Assembly: GCF_017487405.1 (NCBI RefSeq)
Contig: NZ_CP062222.1
Span: 605,001 to 669,000, forward strand
Reading direction: 5' to 3'
DNA length: 64,000 bases
From: Brevundimonas goettingensis
GTDB taxonomy: Bacteria > Pseudomonadota > Alphaproteobacteria > Caulobacterales > Caulobacteraceae
This document shows, one piece after another, positions 56,214 through 64,000 of this stretch. How positions within the stretch are numbered: the stretch's first letter is position 1; every line of letters starts with the position of its first letter. The notes under the pieces were generated by a model. It saw only the letters and a list, made by a program, of their open reading frames with translations. It did no database searches and was not told the DNA's origin. The position numbers and the translations under genes are program-made.

Positions 56214-58635
56214 GGCCGAAGGTCCGGGGATCGCCGGGCGTGCCCAGCACCAGACCCGAGTTGCCGGCCTGAACGGTCAGCAGCTGCAGATAGTCCTCGT
56301 CGAGCGCATTGCGGACCCAGACGAAGGCCTCCCAGCCGTTGTCCGCCCGGAAGCCGGCCCGCAGATTGAGCACCGTATAGCCCTCGATCTCCGTATATTT
56401 CGAGACGGAAGCGTCGGCATTGTAGGTCGAGCGATAGTTGGCGTCGGCGCCGAAATAGGCCTCGCCGGCATAGCCGAGACCGTTCACGTCGCTGTGCAGT
56501 TCGCCGCCGATTGACGCCGCCCAGGGCGAGACGCCCGGCAGATCCTTGCCCGATAGGTCGCAGGCCACGGTGGTCGTTCCGATCAGTTCCAGCGGGCAGG
56601 GGCCGTTGGTGAAGTCGGCATACTTCGCATCGGTCCAGGCGAGGTTGGCGTAGGCGTCCAGCCAGGGCGTCGGCCGGGCGAATGCGTCCAGCTCGATCCC
56701 CTGGATTTCGACCTTCTTGGCATTGGCCAGATAGCCGCGCAGGGCGCCGGGTCCGGTGTCGACGACATTGGCCTGATAGTCATCGACGTCGGTGCGATAG
56801 GCGGCGAGGTTGGCGGTGACCCGCTTGTCGAACAACTGGGTCTTGAGGCCGAGTTCCCAGGTCGTGACAGCCTCGGGCTCGACAGTGGCGTTTGTCAGGG
56901 ATGGCGTGCCGTCCGGCAGGTTCGGAATGCCGGCCATGTTGATCCCGCCGGACTTGTAGCCGCGCGCGAAGGAGCCGTAGGCCAGAACGTTGTCGCTCAC
57001 GTCGTACGACAGGGCGACCTGGCCCGACAGATCGCCGTCGGAAATCTCGGCCGAATAGGCCTGCGGCCGCGAGACGCCGAGGCGGCGCGTTATGTCGGCG
57101 GCAGTGCCCGGGCCGCCGCCGCTGACGGTCGAGGCATAGACGCCGTTCTTTTCCTCGTGGGTATAGCGCAGGCCAGGCGTCAGATGCAGGCGGTCGGTGA
57201 TGTTCCACGTCAGCTGACCGAAGACGGCGACCGAGTCTGTCTCGATGCGGGAATTGTTGAACACCGTATAGCCATCCAGCAGACCGGGGTTGGTGCCGGG
57301 GATGAGGGCGTTGGTGACGAGATCACGCACCGTGGTCAGCCAGTAGGAGGCGTCGCGGCCGTACTCGGTGATCCCATGCGTCTCCACCGCCTGGTGGAAG
57401 GCGTACAGGCCGGTGGTCCAGTCGATCCGGTTCTGGCCGTTGGAGGACAGCCGCAGTTCCTGGCTCCATTGGTCCTGATCCGACGGATTGGCCGACTGGC
57501 GCGTGATGTCGAGCGCCGTGTAGTCGCGGTCATTGGCCGGACGCCAGTCCCAGGCCCGCCAGGCCGAGATCGAGGTCAGGGTGGCGAAGCCGAAATCGTA
57601 ATCGATGATCGCCGAGAAGCCGCGCTGGATCTGGTCGGCCTGAATCTTCCCGTCGACGTCCGCGGTCCGGTCATAGGGGTTGGTGCTGGCGGGGACATAG
57701 CCGAGGCCCGCAGCGAGGGCCGCAAATCTCAGGTTGACGGGCTTGGCGGTGTCGCCGACGCGGACATAGAGCTGGGTGCAGCAGTCGGGCGTCTGGTCGG
57801 AATAATCGCCGTAGAGGCGGACCGTCAGCTTCTCGGTCGGCTGGTACAGCAGCTGGCCGTGCAGGCTGATCGATTCCTGGGCGTTCTGGGCGTGACCGAC
57901 GGTGGCGTTGTCGAGCGTGCCGTCGCGCCGGGTCGAGACGAAGGACAGGCGGGCAGCCAGGGTATCGGCGATCAGCGGCCCGGAGACCGTCGCCTTGGCC
58001 TGGACGAAGTTATAGTCGCCGATCGACAGCTCGCCCTGGGCCTCTGGCGTGAAGCTGGGCGCGCGGGTGGTGATGTTCAGGGCGCCGGCGGTGGTGTTCT
58101 TGCCGAACAGCGTCCCCTGCGGCCCGCGCAGGATCTCGATCCGGTCGATGTCGACGAAGTCGAGCGTCGCCGTCGCCGGGCGGCTGTAATAGACCTGATC
58201 GATATAGATGCCGACGCCCTGTTCGAGGCCGTCGTTGGCCAGGCCGTAGCTGGCGCCGAGACCCCGGATGGTGATGGCGGTGTTGCGGGCGTTGGGGCTG
58301 AGCAGCTGGACGCTTGGGGCCAGCTGGGTGACCTGGGCGACGTTGTAGGCGCCGGTGCGGTTGAGCAGCTCCTCATTGATCACCGTCAGGGCGATCGGCA
58401 CGTCCTGGGCCCGTTCGTCACGGCGGCGGGCCGTGACGACGATGTCGCCGACGCTGGCGTAGCTGGGATCCACCACGGGGCGGGTCTGTGTCGCGGCGGC
58501 TGCTCCCCCTTCGTCGCCTCCGCTCGGCAAGGCGGTCTGGGCGAACGCTGGCCCGGCGACGCAGGTCGCCAGCGCCGCCAGGGAAATCAGGTCACGCGTT
58601 CGGCGGCGGGCGGTTCGGGGCAAGGTCGCGGGCAC
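56191..58635 (-). CDS. TonB-dependent outer-membrane receptor
   Basis: 814 residues. The GTG start at 58635 has AGGAGG seven bases before it. Signal peptide ends at PAFAQ near residue 33. TonB box GDIVVTARRR near residue 63, plug with ITIRGLGASYG and IEILRGPQGTLFGKNTTAG, barrel ending LTLRAKY. This is the plain TonB-receptor class common in sphingomonads and Caulobacterales, often linked to catabolic pathways. No STN domain. Ligand unknown. The gene end overlaps the Rrf2 gene. Confidence 0.92.
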   Translation of the reverse strand: MPATLPRTARRRTRDLISLAALATCVAGPAFAQTALPSGGDEGGAAAATQTRPVVDPSYASVGDIVVTARRRDERAQDVPIALTVINEELLNRTGAYNVAQVTQLAPSVQLLSPNARNTAITIRGLGASYGLANDGLEQGVGIYIDQVYYSRPATATLDFVDIDRIEILRGPQGTLFGKNTTAGALNITTRAPSFTPEAQGELSIGDYNFVQAKATVSGPLIADTLAARLSFVSTRRDGTLDNATVGHAQNAQESISLHGQLLYQPTEKLTVRLYGDYSDQTPDCCTQLYVRVGDTAKPVNLRFAALAAGLGYVPASTNPYDRTADVDGKIQADQIQRGFSAIIDYDFGFATLTSISAWRAWDWRPANDRDYTALDITRQSANPSDQDQWSQELRLSSNGQNRIDWTTGLYAFHQAVETHGITEYGRDASYWLTTVRDLVTNALIPGTNPGLLDGYTVFNNSRIETDSVAVFGQLTWNITDRLHLTPGLRYTHEEKNGVYASTVSGGGPGTAADITRRLGVSRPQAYSAEISDGDLSGQVALSYDVSDNVLAYGSFARGYKSGGINMAGIPNLPDGTPSLTNATVEPEAVTTWELGLKTQLFDKRVTANLAAYRTDVDDYQANVVDTGPGALRGYLANAKKVEIQGIELDAFARPTPWLDAYANLAWTDAKYADFTNGPCPLELIGTTTVACDLSGKDLPGVSPWAASIGGELHSDVNGLGYAGEAYFGADANYRSTYNADASVSKYTEIEGYTVLNLRAGFRADNGWEAFVWVRNALDEDYLQLLTVQAGNSGLVLGTPGDPRTFGLTLRAKY

Positions 58636-58740
58636 GGGTCATCCTCCTGGCTGTGCCCAAGAACCGTGACCGTTAATCCCTATCTCGCAAAAGGGGATTT
58701 TCTAACGCGAGTTGGGAGCATTCCTCCCAGCAGAACGCCG

Positions 58741-59142
58741 TCAGGCGAGCGCGCCCTTGGGCGTCCGGGTGGCCCCGAAGACGATAAAGGCGAACAGGAA
58801 CATGCCGATGACCACCAGGGTCGGGCCGACGATCAGGCCGATCTGGGCGACGGGCAGGGCGGCCTTGATCTGCAGCACCTCGACCAGCAGGGCGGGCATG
58901 AAGATCAGGAATCCGATCACCGCGAACCAGAAATGGACCTTGGGCAGCCGGCCGTCGGCGGCCGAAGGAACAGCGCGATAGAAAAGGCCGTAGAGGAACA
59001 TCGACACCCAGCCCAGCAGATTGATGTGGGCGTGCACCGCCGAGGCGGTGAAGTTCTGGGTCGAGCCCATATAGTAGCCGAGGCTGACCCCGATCACGAT
59101 GAAGACGACGGCGAGACGCAGAAAGGCGTTGGACAGGCGCAT
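58741..59142 (-). CDS. Small four-helix membrane protein, haem-copper-oxidase-subunit-I-like
   Basis: 133 residues with four hydrophobic helices (about 8-26, 37-56, 68-88, 97-118). The segment AVHAHINLLGWVSMFLYGLFYR near residue 35 resembles the first histidine-bearing helix of cbb3/NorB-type oxidase subunit I. It is far too short for an oxidase. Family members with only these helices exist and have unknown roles, perhaps haem handling. It stands alone between a receptor and the topoisomerase gene. A hairpin with GGGAG/CTCCC arms (58713-58729) follows its stop but has no T-run. Confidence 0.65.
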   Translation of the reverse strand: MRLSNAFLRLAVVFIVIGVSLGYYMGSTQNFTASAVHAHINLLGWVSMFLYGLFYRAVPSAADGRLPKVHFWFAVIGFLIFMPALLVEVLQIKAALPVAQIGLIVGPTLVVIGMFLFAFIVFGATRTPKGALA

Positions 59143-59213
59143 GACGATTTCCCCCTCAGGAATGATGGGGTGTCGATACTCGCGTAACGTCGTGTGCTCA
59201 ACTCAGCTTTTTG

Positions 59214-60248
59214 TCATGCTTGGGTCAGAAGCTTGACCAGGGCCTTTTCGAAGCCCGCCGTCTGCGATCCCGGCAGGACCTTGCGCAGCGAGCCATCGAC
59301 ATAGGCCTCGAACACCGCCGGGTGGACGTAGGAGGCGCGGCAGACGGTGGGGGTATTGCCCAGCAGGCCCGAGACCGCCTTCACGCAGACGTTGATCCGG
59401 CGCTTGGCGTCTGTGGGCGAGGTCGCCGGATCCATGTCGCGCAGGGCCCGCGCCGCCGACACCGTCCCGGCCCAGGTGCGGAAATCCTTGGCCGAAAAGC
59501 CGTCGCCCATGGCCTCGCGGATATAGGCGTTCACATCGTCGGAGGTGATGGGGCACAGGGCGCCGTCGGCGCTCCGGTATTTGAACAGATGCTGGCCGGG
59601 CAGTTCGCGCAGGGACCGGACGACGGTGGCCAGCCGTCGATCGCGGACGCTGACCTTGTGATCCACCCCGCTCTTGCCCCGGAACTCGAAGGTCAGGGCG
59701 GCGCCGTCGACCTCCAGATGGCGCTTGTTCAGGGTGGTCAGGCCATAGGAGCGGTTCTGCTTCGCATACTGGGCGTTGCCCACGCGGATCAGGGTGATCT
59801 CCAGCAGGCGTACGGCGGTGGCCAGAACCTTGGTCCGGCTCGCGCCGCGCTTGCCCAGATCCGCCTCGACCCGTTTGCGCAACTTGGGCAGGGCGCGTGC
59901 GAAGGCGGGCAGGCGGTCAAACTTGGTCTCGGACCGGGCCGTGCTCCAGTCGGGGTGATAGCGGTACTGTTTGCGCCCCTTCACATCCCGGCCGGTCGCC
60001 TGGATGTGGCCGGTGGCGCGCGGACAGATCCAGACATTGTTCCAGGCGGGCGGGATGGCGAGATGCCTGATCCGGTCGATCACCGCCTTGTCGCGGATCA
60101 GGGCGCCTTTCGCGTCGTGATAGGCAAAGCCCGTCCCGCTGCGGCTTCGGCTCAGCCCGGGGTTCTCGTCGCTGCAATACGTAAGCCCCTTCGGAACCTC
60201 ATGGGGAAGTTCGTGAGCAGGGATGAAGCTGATGGAACCGTCGGGCAT
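59214..60248 (-). CDS. DNA topoisomerase IB
   Basis: 344 residues from ATG 60248. It has the small bacterial type IB layout: an N-terminal part with IPPAWNNVWICPRATGHIQATG, the core with LEITLIRVGNAQYAKQNRSYG-like sequence (catalytic Arg), FEFRGKSG, KDFRTWAGT and the nucleophile Tyr307 in ASYVHP. It relaxes supercoils by nicking one strand through a 3'-phosphotyrosine. A longer in-frame reading from 60476 crosses into the divergent rlmJ start and is rejected. Confidence 0.93.
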   Translation of the reverse strand: MPDGSISFIPAHELPHEVPKGLTYCSDENPGLSRSRSGTGFAYHDAKGALIRDKAVIDRIRHLAIPPAWNNVWICPRATGHIQATGRDVKGRKQYRYHPDWSTARSETKFDRLPAFARALPKLRKRVEADLGKRGASRTKVLATAVRLLEITLIRVGNAQYAKQNRSYGLTTLNKRHLEVDGAALTFEFRGKSGVDHKVSVRDRRLATVVRSLRELPGQHLFKYRSADGALCPITSDDVNAYIREAMGDGFSAKDFRTWAGTVSAARALRDMDPATSPTDAKRRINVCVKAVSGLLGNTPTVCRASYVHPAVFEAYVDGSLRKVLPGSQTAGFEKALVKLLTQA

Positions 60249-60353
60249 GTGCGGCGAACGTTCCGCGAGGTTCGCCGGTTCCTGTGTCGGCTGGCGCTCG
60301 GAACAGTGGCCGGTTCCGCTTGACCTGATCGCGTCGGCGGAGGACGAGCAGGC

Positions 60354-61169
60354 ATGAACTATCGCCACAGCTTTCATGCCGGAAATTTCGCCGACCTGGT
60401 CAAGCACGCCCTTGTCCTCTGGCTGCTCAAGGCTCGTCAGGCCCAGCGCGACACGGTTACCGTCCTCGACACCCACGCCGGCGCCGGCCTCTACGACCTG
60501 TCCGGCGACGCGGTGCGCTCACGCGAGGCCGAGGCCGGAGTGGCGCGGCTGATGCAGGCCGAAGGTCTGCCGCCCCTGATCGAGGCCCTGGCGACGGAGG
60601 TGAGGGCGGTCAATCCGAATGGCGGCGTTCGCTTCTATCCGGGGTCGCCCCTGCTGATCGCGCATCATCTTCGACCTGACGACCGCTATGGTGGGTTCGA
60701 CATCAGTGGCGACGTCGCCTCCTTGCTGGTCGAGGCTCTGCGTCGCCATCCGAACGCCTCGGGCCGTCCGGGCGACGGGTTCAAGGCCGTGCTGGCCGAA
60801 ACCACGGCCGGGCCTGCCGACCTGGTCCTGATCGACCCGCCGTTCGAGCAGCCTGACGACTACTGGCGCACCGCCGACACCACCCTCGCCATCCTCAAGG
60901 TGCGGCGCGACGCGACGATCGCCATCTGGACCCCGCTCAAGGATCTGGAGACCTTCGACGGCTTCCTGCGTCGGCTTGGGACCGCCCATCCCGCGGTTGT
61001 CGCCGAGGTCCGTCTGCGCCCCCTGATCAATCCGATGAAGATGAACGGCTGCGCCATGGTGGTGGTCAATCCGCCCGCGGGGACCGACGAAGCCGCCGCC
61101 GAAATCTGCGGGTGGGTCGCCGGAACGCTCGGGGAAGAGGGTCAGAAGTCCGAGGTCTGGCGGCTCTGA
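60354..61169 (+). CDS. rlmJ: 23S rRNA (adenine(2030)-N6)-methyltransferase RlmJ
   Basis: 271 residues. The N-terminus MNYRHSFHAGNFADLVKH is diagnostic for RlmJ; the S-adenosylmethionine site is in DTHAGAGLYDL near residue 40 and the catalytic motif DPPFE at 161-165. MKMNGCAMVVVNPP near the C-terminus is also typical. It methylates A2030 of 23S rRNA. GGAGG is about 10 bases upstream of the start. Divergent from topoisomerase IB, 105 bp apart. Confidence 0.96.
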   Translation: MNYRHSFHAGNFADLVKHALVLWLLKARQAQRDTVTVLDTHAGAGLYDLSGDAVRSREAEAGVARLMQAEGLPPLIEALATEVRAVNPNGGVRFYPGSPLLIAHHLRPDDRYGGFDISGDVASLLVEALRRHPNASGRPGDGFKAVLAETTAGPADLVLIDPPFEQPDDYWRTADTTLAILKVRRDATIAIWTPLKDLETFDGFLRRLGTAHPAVVAEVRLRPLINPMKMNGCAMVVVNPPAGTDEAAAEICGWVAGTLGEEGQKSEVWRL

Positions 61170-61242
61170 CGGCCGGAACCATGCATGATTTCGCACCTGC
61201 GAAAGAAAATCTGCCGCCAACCTGTCTGATGGGCTTGCAAAA

Positions 61243-61260
61243 GCGGACATTGGTGTCCAC
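61243..61260 (+). promoter_or_regulatory. Putative TetR operator
   Basis: GCGGACA-TTGG-TGTCCAC is an inverted repeat, six of seven arm positions matching, ten bases before the tetR start. TTGCAA at 61235 could be the -35 of the operon promoter. The position fits autoregulation by the downstream TetR protein. Confidence 0.55.
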
Positions 61261-61270
61261 TTAGCGCTGC

Positions 61271-61825
61271 ATGGCCCGAGCCCCTCGAAAAGATGCGGTC
61301 GAAAGACGCGACGCCCTGCTGGTCGCCGCCGCCGAGGCCTTCGCCGATCAGGGCTACAACGTCCCGCTGGACGTCATCGCCGAAAAGGCCGGCGTCGGCC
61401 GCGCGACCCTCTATCGCAACTTCGCCGACCGCACGGCCCTGGCCCTGGCGGTGTTCGAGGAACAGCTTGAGGACCTGGCCCAGCGCACCCGCGCGCGTGG
61501 CGACGACCCCGAGGCCTTCTTCTGGTTCGTCGATCAGCTGGCCGAGGTGCTGGGCAAGAACGCCGGCCTCGACGCGGCCCTGCGCGAGGCCCAGTCCTCG
61601 GGCGCCCTCAAGCCCATCCGCACCAAGCTGGTCGAGGCCGGGGAGGGGGCGCTGGAACGGGCCAAGGCCGCCGGTCTGGTCCGTCCCGATCTGGGCCCGA
61701 AAGACATCCGCGCCATCGCCATGATCCTCGGCGCCGGGGCCAGCCGACCGACGCCGGAAGAGCGCGAGATGTTCGGACAGCGTATTCGCGCGTTGCTGCT
61801 GGACGGACTCCGGATTCGCGCATGA
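61271..61825 (+). CDS. TetR-family transcriptional regulator
   Basis: 184 residues. The TetR helix-turn-helix is clear: LLVAAAEAFADQGYNVPLDV (residues about 16-35) and IAEKAGVGRATLYRNFADRTAL. The C-terminal part is a ligand domain. It lies at the head of an efflux operon, its stop overlapping the MFS start (ATGA), and probably represses this operon until a toxic compound binds. No Shine-Dalgarno is visible before the ATG, so translation may be from a very short leader. Confidence 0.93.
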   Translation: MARAPRKDAVERRDALLVAAAEAFADQGYNVPLDVIAEKAGVGRATLYRNFADRTALALAVFEEQLEDLAQRTRARGDDPEAFFWFVDQLAEVLGKNAGLDAALREAQSSGALKPIRTKLVEAGEGALERAKAAGLVRPDLGPKDIRAIAMILGAGASRPTPEEREMFGQRIRALLLDGLRIRA

Positions 61826-63498
61826 CCCGCCCGCACGACCTGCCTTGGGAAGAGTACGAAAAGACTCTTCAGCCGCATGAGAAGCCGACCCTGATCGGCT
61901 CCCCGGCGACGCCCGACCACCACTGGCGGCTGCGTCTGGCCTATGGCGTCGTCGGTCTGCTGGTGGCCATCACCGGCAACCTCGGCAATGCGGTGGTGAC
62001 GGCCAATATCCAGAGCCTCGCCGGCCATCTGGGGGTGACAACGACCGAGGCCGCCTGGCTGCCGGTGGTCTTCATCATGACCAACGCCTGCATGAACCTG
62101 ATCCTCGTCAAGTTCCGCCAGCAGTACGGGCTTCAGCCGTTTACCCGCATCATTCTGGGCATCTTCGTGCCCGTCTCGATCGCCAATGTCTTCGTCACCA
62201 GCTTTGAATCGGAACTGGTGACCCGAGCCGTAGCGGGCATCTGCGGCGCGGGCATGTCGACGCTGGGCTTCCTCTACATCATCCAGGCCTTCCCCGCCGC
62301 GCACCGGCTCAAGGGGCTGATCGTCGGGATTGGCCTGTCCAGCTTCGCCGTGCCGATCGCCCGGATCGTCTCGACCCATCTGCTCGACATCGGCGACTGG
62401 CAGGGGCTCAACCTGTCGCAGCTGGGGCTGGCCCTGCTGTCCCTGGCCGGGATATTCGCCCTGCGCCTGCCGCCGTCGCAGCGCATCGACGCCTATCAGC
62501 CGCTCGACTTCCTGACTTTCGCCCTGTTCGCCCCGGGCATCGCCCTGCTGTGCGCCGTGCTGGGTTTGGGCCGCTACGTCTGGTGGACCGAGGCGACCTG
62601 GATCGGCTGGGCCCTGATCGGCTCGATCCTGCTGCTGGCCACGGCCATGATCATCGAATTCTATCGAAAGCGCCCGCTGATCGACCTGCGCTTCCTCGGC
62701 GGCGGCGACCTGATCCGGCTGATCCTCGCCATCCTCCTGCTGCGCGTCGTCCTGTCGGAGCAGACCTCGGGCTCGGTCGGCTTCCTGCAGCAGATGGGCC
62801 TGGGTCTGGAGCAGATGCGTCCGCTTTTCTGGGTGGTCCTGATCGCGATGATGGCGGGGACGGCGACCAGCGCCCTGACCCTGAACATGGCCAAGCTCTA
62901 CAAGCCCATCGCCATCGCCCTGGCCCTGATCGCCGTCGGCGCCTACATCGACAGCCACGCCACCAGCCTGACCCGGCCGGTCAATCTCTACTTCAGCCAG
63001 GCCCTGCTGGCCTTCGCCTCGGCGCTGTTCATCGGCCCGGCCCTGATGATCGGCATCACCCAGGTCCTGACCAGGGCGCCGCAGAACCTCGTCAGCTTCA
63101 TCGTCACCTTCTCGGTGATCCAGAACGTCGGCAGCCTGGCAGGCACCGCCCTCGTCGGCTCCATCGAGACGATCCGTGAGAAATTCCACTCCAGCCAGAT
63201 CGCCGAGACCGTCAACATGGGCGACCCGGCCACCGTCCTGAGGCTGCAACAGCTGGGCGGCGCCTATGCTCGGGTTCAGAACGACCAGATCCTGCGCTCC
63301 GGCGACGGGGTCAGCCTGCTGACCCAGCAGATCACCACCCAGGCCCACGTCCTCGCCTACAACGACGTCTTCCTGCTGATCGCCCTGGCGGCCGCCGCCG
63401 GCTGCCTGTGGACCACGTTCGTGCACTTCCGCCCCAGGATCAAGGCGCACCGCGCCGCCGCCCGCGAGGCCGCTGAAGCGGCCGCCTCCGCCCACTGA
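61822..63498 (+). CDS. MFS transporter, EmrB-like drug exporter family
   Basis: 558 residues with a hydrophilic N-terminal 35 residues, then about 14 membrane helices (first near 42-62, TANIQSLAGHLGVTTTEAAW following). The DHA2/EmrB family is indicated by size, helix number and a following HlyD/EmrA-type gene. It would export drugs or toxic acids through the inner membrane. Coupled to tetR by ATGA overlap; 32 bp to the HlyD gene. Confidence 0.88.
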   Translation: MTRPHDLPWEEYEKTLQPHEKPTLIGSPATPDHHWRLRLAYGVVGLLVAITGNLGNAVVTANIQSLAGHLGVTTTEAAWLPVVFIMTNACMNLILVKFRQQYGLQPFTRIILGIFVPVSIANVFVTSFESELVTRAVAGICGAGMSTLGFLYIIQAFPAAHRLKGLIVGIGLSSFAVPIARIVSTHLLDIGDWQGLNLSQLGLALLSLAGIFALRLPPSQRIDAYQPLDFLTFALFAPGIALLCAVLGLGRYVWWTEATWIGWALIGSILLLATAMIIEFYRKRPLIDLRFLGGGDLIRLILAILLLRVVLSEQTSGSVGFLQQMGLGLEQMRPLFWVVLIAMMAGTATSALTLNMAKLYKPIAIALALIAVGAYIDSHATSLTRPVNLYFSQALLAFASALFIGPALMIGITQVLTRAPQNLVSFIVTFSVIQNVGSLAGTALVGSIETIREKFHSSQIAETVNMGDPATVLRLQQLGGAYARVQNDQILRSGDGVSLLTQQITTQAHVLAYNDVFLLIALAAAAGCLWTTFVHFRPRIKAHRAAAREAAEAAASAH

Positions 63499-63530
63499 TT
63501 TCCCCGAGACCCGCGCCCCCGAGACCCGTC

Positions 63531-64000
63531 ATGACCGACACCACCGCTCCCTCCGCCCCCGCACCGGCTCCCGCCGCCCCGACGAAACGCGCCCTGTTCG
63601 GCGTGATCCTGGGTCTGGTCGCCCTCGTGGGCATCGGCCTGGTGCTCTACGCCTGGAAGCTGCCGCCCTTCTCGGGCGCCATCCAGCACACCGACAACGC
63701 CTTCGTGCGCGGTCAGGTGACGATCATCAGCCCGCAGGTCTCGGGCTACGTCACCTCCGTCCATGTGCAGGACTATCAGGTGGTCAAGCAGGGTGAGCTT
63801 CTGGCCACGGTCGATGACCGCATCTATCGCCAGCAGCTGGATCAGGCGACGGCCAACCTGCACGCGGCCGAGGCGGCGCTGGCCAACTCGTCCAACACCC
63901 AGGCGTCGGCGCAAGGGACGGTCGCGCAGCGCAGCGCCTCCATCGCCTCCGCCCAGGCGGCCCTGGTTCAGGCCCAGGCCAATGCAACGCGCGCCCGAAA
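63531..64000 (+). CDS. HlyD/EmrA-family membrane fusion protein (partial, runs off the window)
   Basis: The first about 156 residues are present. A proline/alanine-rich cytoplasmic start, one membrane helix (residues about 21-43), then HTDNAFVRGQVTIISPQVSGYVTSV-type beta-barrel/biotinyl-lipoyl sequence (near 53-76) and the start of an alpha-helical coiled coil rich in Ala and Gln. It would join the MFS pump to an outer-membrane channel. The 3' end is outside the window. Confidence 0.93.
   Translation, partial: MTDTTAPSAPAPAPAAPTKRALFGVILGLVALVGIGLVLYAWKLPPFSGAIQHTDNAFVRGQVTIISPQVSGYVTSVHVQDYQVVKQGELLATVDDRIYRQQLDQATANLHAAEAALANSSNTQASAQGTVAQRSASIASAQAALVQAQANATRAR

Noticed and set aside
58713..58729. 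Hairpin after the small four-helix gene as a terminator
   Set aside because: The stem is short and no T-run follows on either strand, so it is not called.

Overview
The window is a GC-rich chromosomal segment of an alphaproteobacterium, most likely Caulobacterales and close to Brevundimonas/Caulobacter. The reasons are the rRNA spacer layout (tRNA-Ile, tRNA-Ala, 23S, 5S, initiator tRNA), four large TonB-dependent receptors (one with the plug signature typical of Xanthomonas/Caulobacter receptors), a FecI/FecR-type signalling unit, and the codon bias. The genus is an inference, not read directly.

Layout. 1-3640: the distal half of an rRNA operon with processing stems and a terminator; the 16S gene lies upstream, outside the window. 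3.85-6.26 kb: an alpha/beta hydrolase coupled to a di-haem cytochrome c gene that is broken by an apparent one-base deletion. 6.26-11.35 kb: a compact five-gene minus-strand operon (GNAT-like protein with a C-terminal membrane segment, E1/ThiF-like adenylyltransferase, polytopic membrane protein, second GNAT protein, Acg-type nitroreductase). I do not recognise it as a named pathway, and it is the best candidate for an undescribed system.

11.4-33.8 kb: a catabolic island for hydroxy-, keto- or polycarboxylic acids. It holds single and double CMD-fold proteins, an AtuA/DUF4387 pair, a LysR regulator, an FMN-dependent 2-hydroxy-acid oxidase, an FAH-family hydrolase, an IlvD/Edd sugar-acid-type dehydratase, an AbrB-type membrane protein, a CitMHS transporter, two SDRs, a D-2-hydroxyacid dehydrogenase, LeuCD-type (de)hydratase subunits, a Crp/Fnr regulator, a class II aldolase, a TonB receptor and a GlcD-like FAD oxidase. 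By eye I find a recurrent dyad-like motif (YTGAYGCATGGTTYCAR and diverged forms) in several of its intergenic regions, which suggests one regulon.

33.8-38 kb: a FecA-like receptor, FecR anti-sigma factor and ECF sigma factor. 38-41.2 kb: an ICMT-like methyltransferase, a DUF3313-type lipoprotein, a small degenerate Rossmann protein and a Rieske oxygenase. 41.2-47.3 kb: a carbohydrate-type TonB receptor behind a LacI-like operator, then a two-domain M16 peptidase. 47.5-51.4 kb: a DUF4173 membrane protein with an OmpR-type two-component pair. 51.5-56.2 kb: TrhO, an MliC-DUF4232 lipoprotein, the threonine degradation pair kbl-tdh, and an Rrf2 regulator. 56.2-61.2 kb: a fourth TonB receptor, a small four-helix membrane protein, topoisomerase IB and RlmJ. 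61.2-64 kb: a TetR-MFS-HlyD (EmrAB-like) efflux operon that runs off the end.

I saw no CRISPR array, insertion sequence, integrase or prophage gene. Gene functions rest on reading protein motifs by eye; no database search was run.
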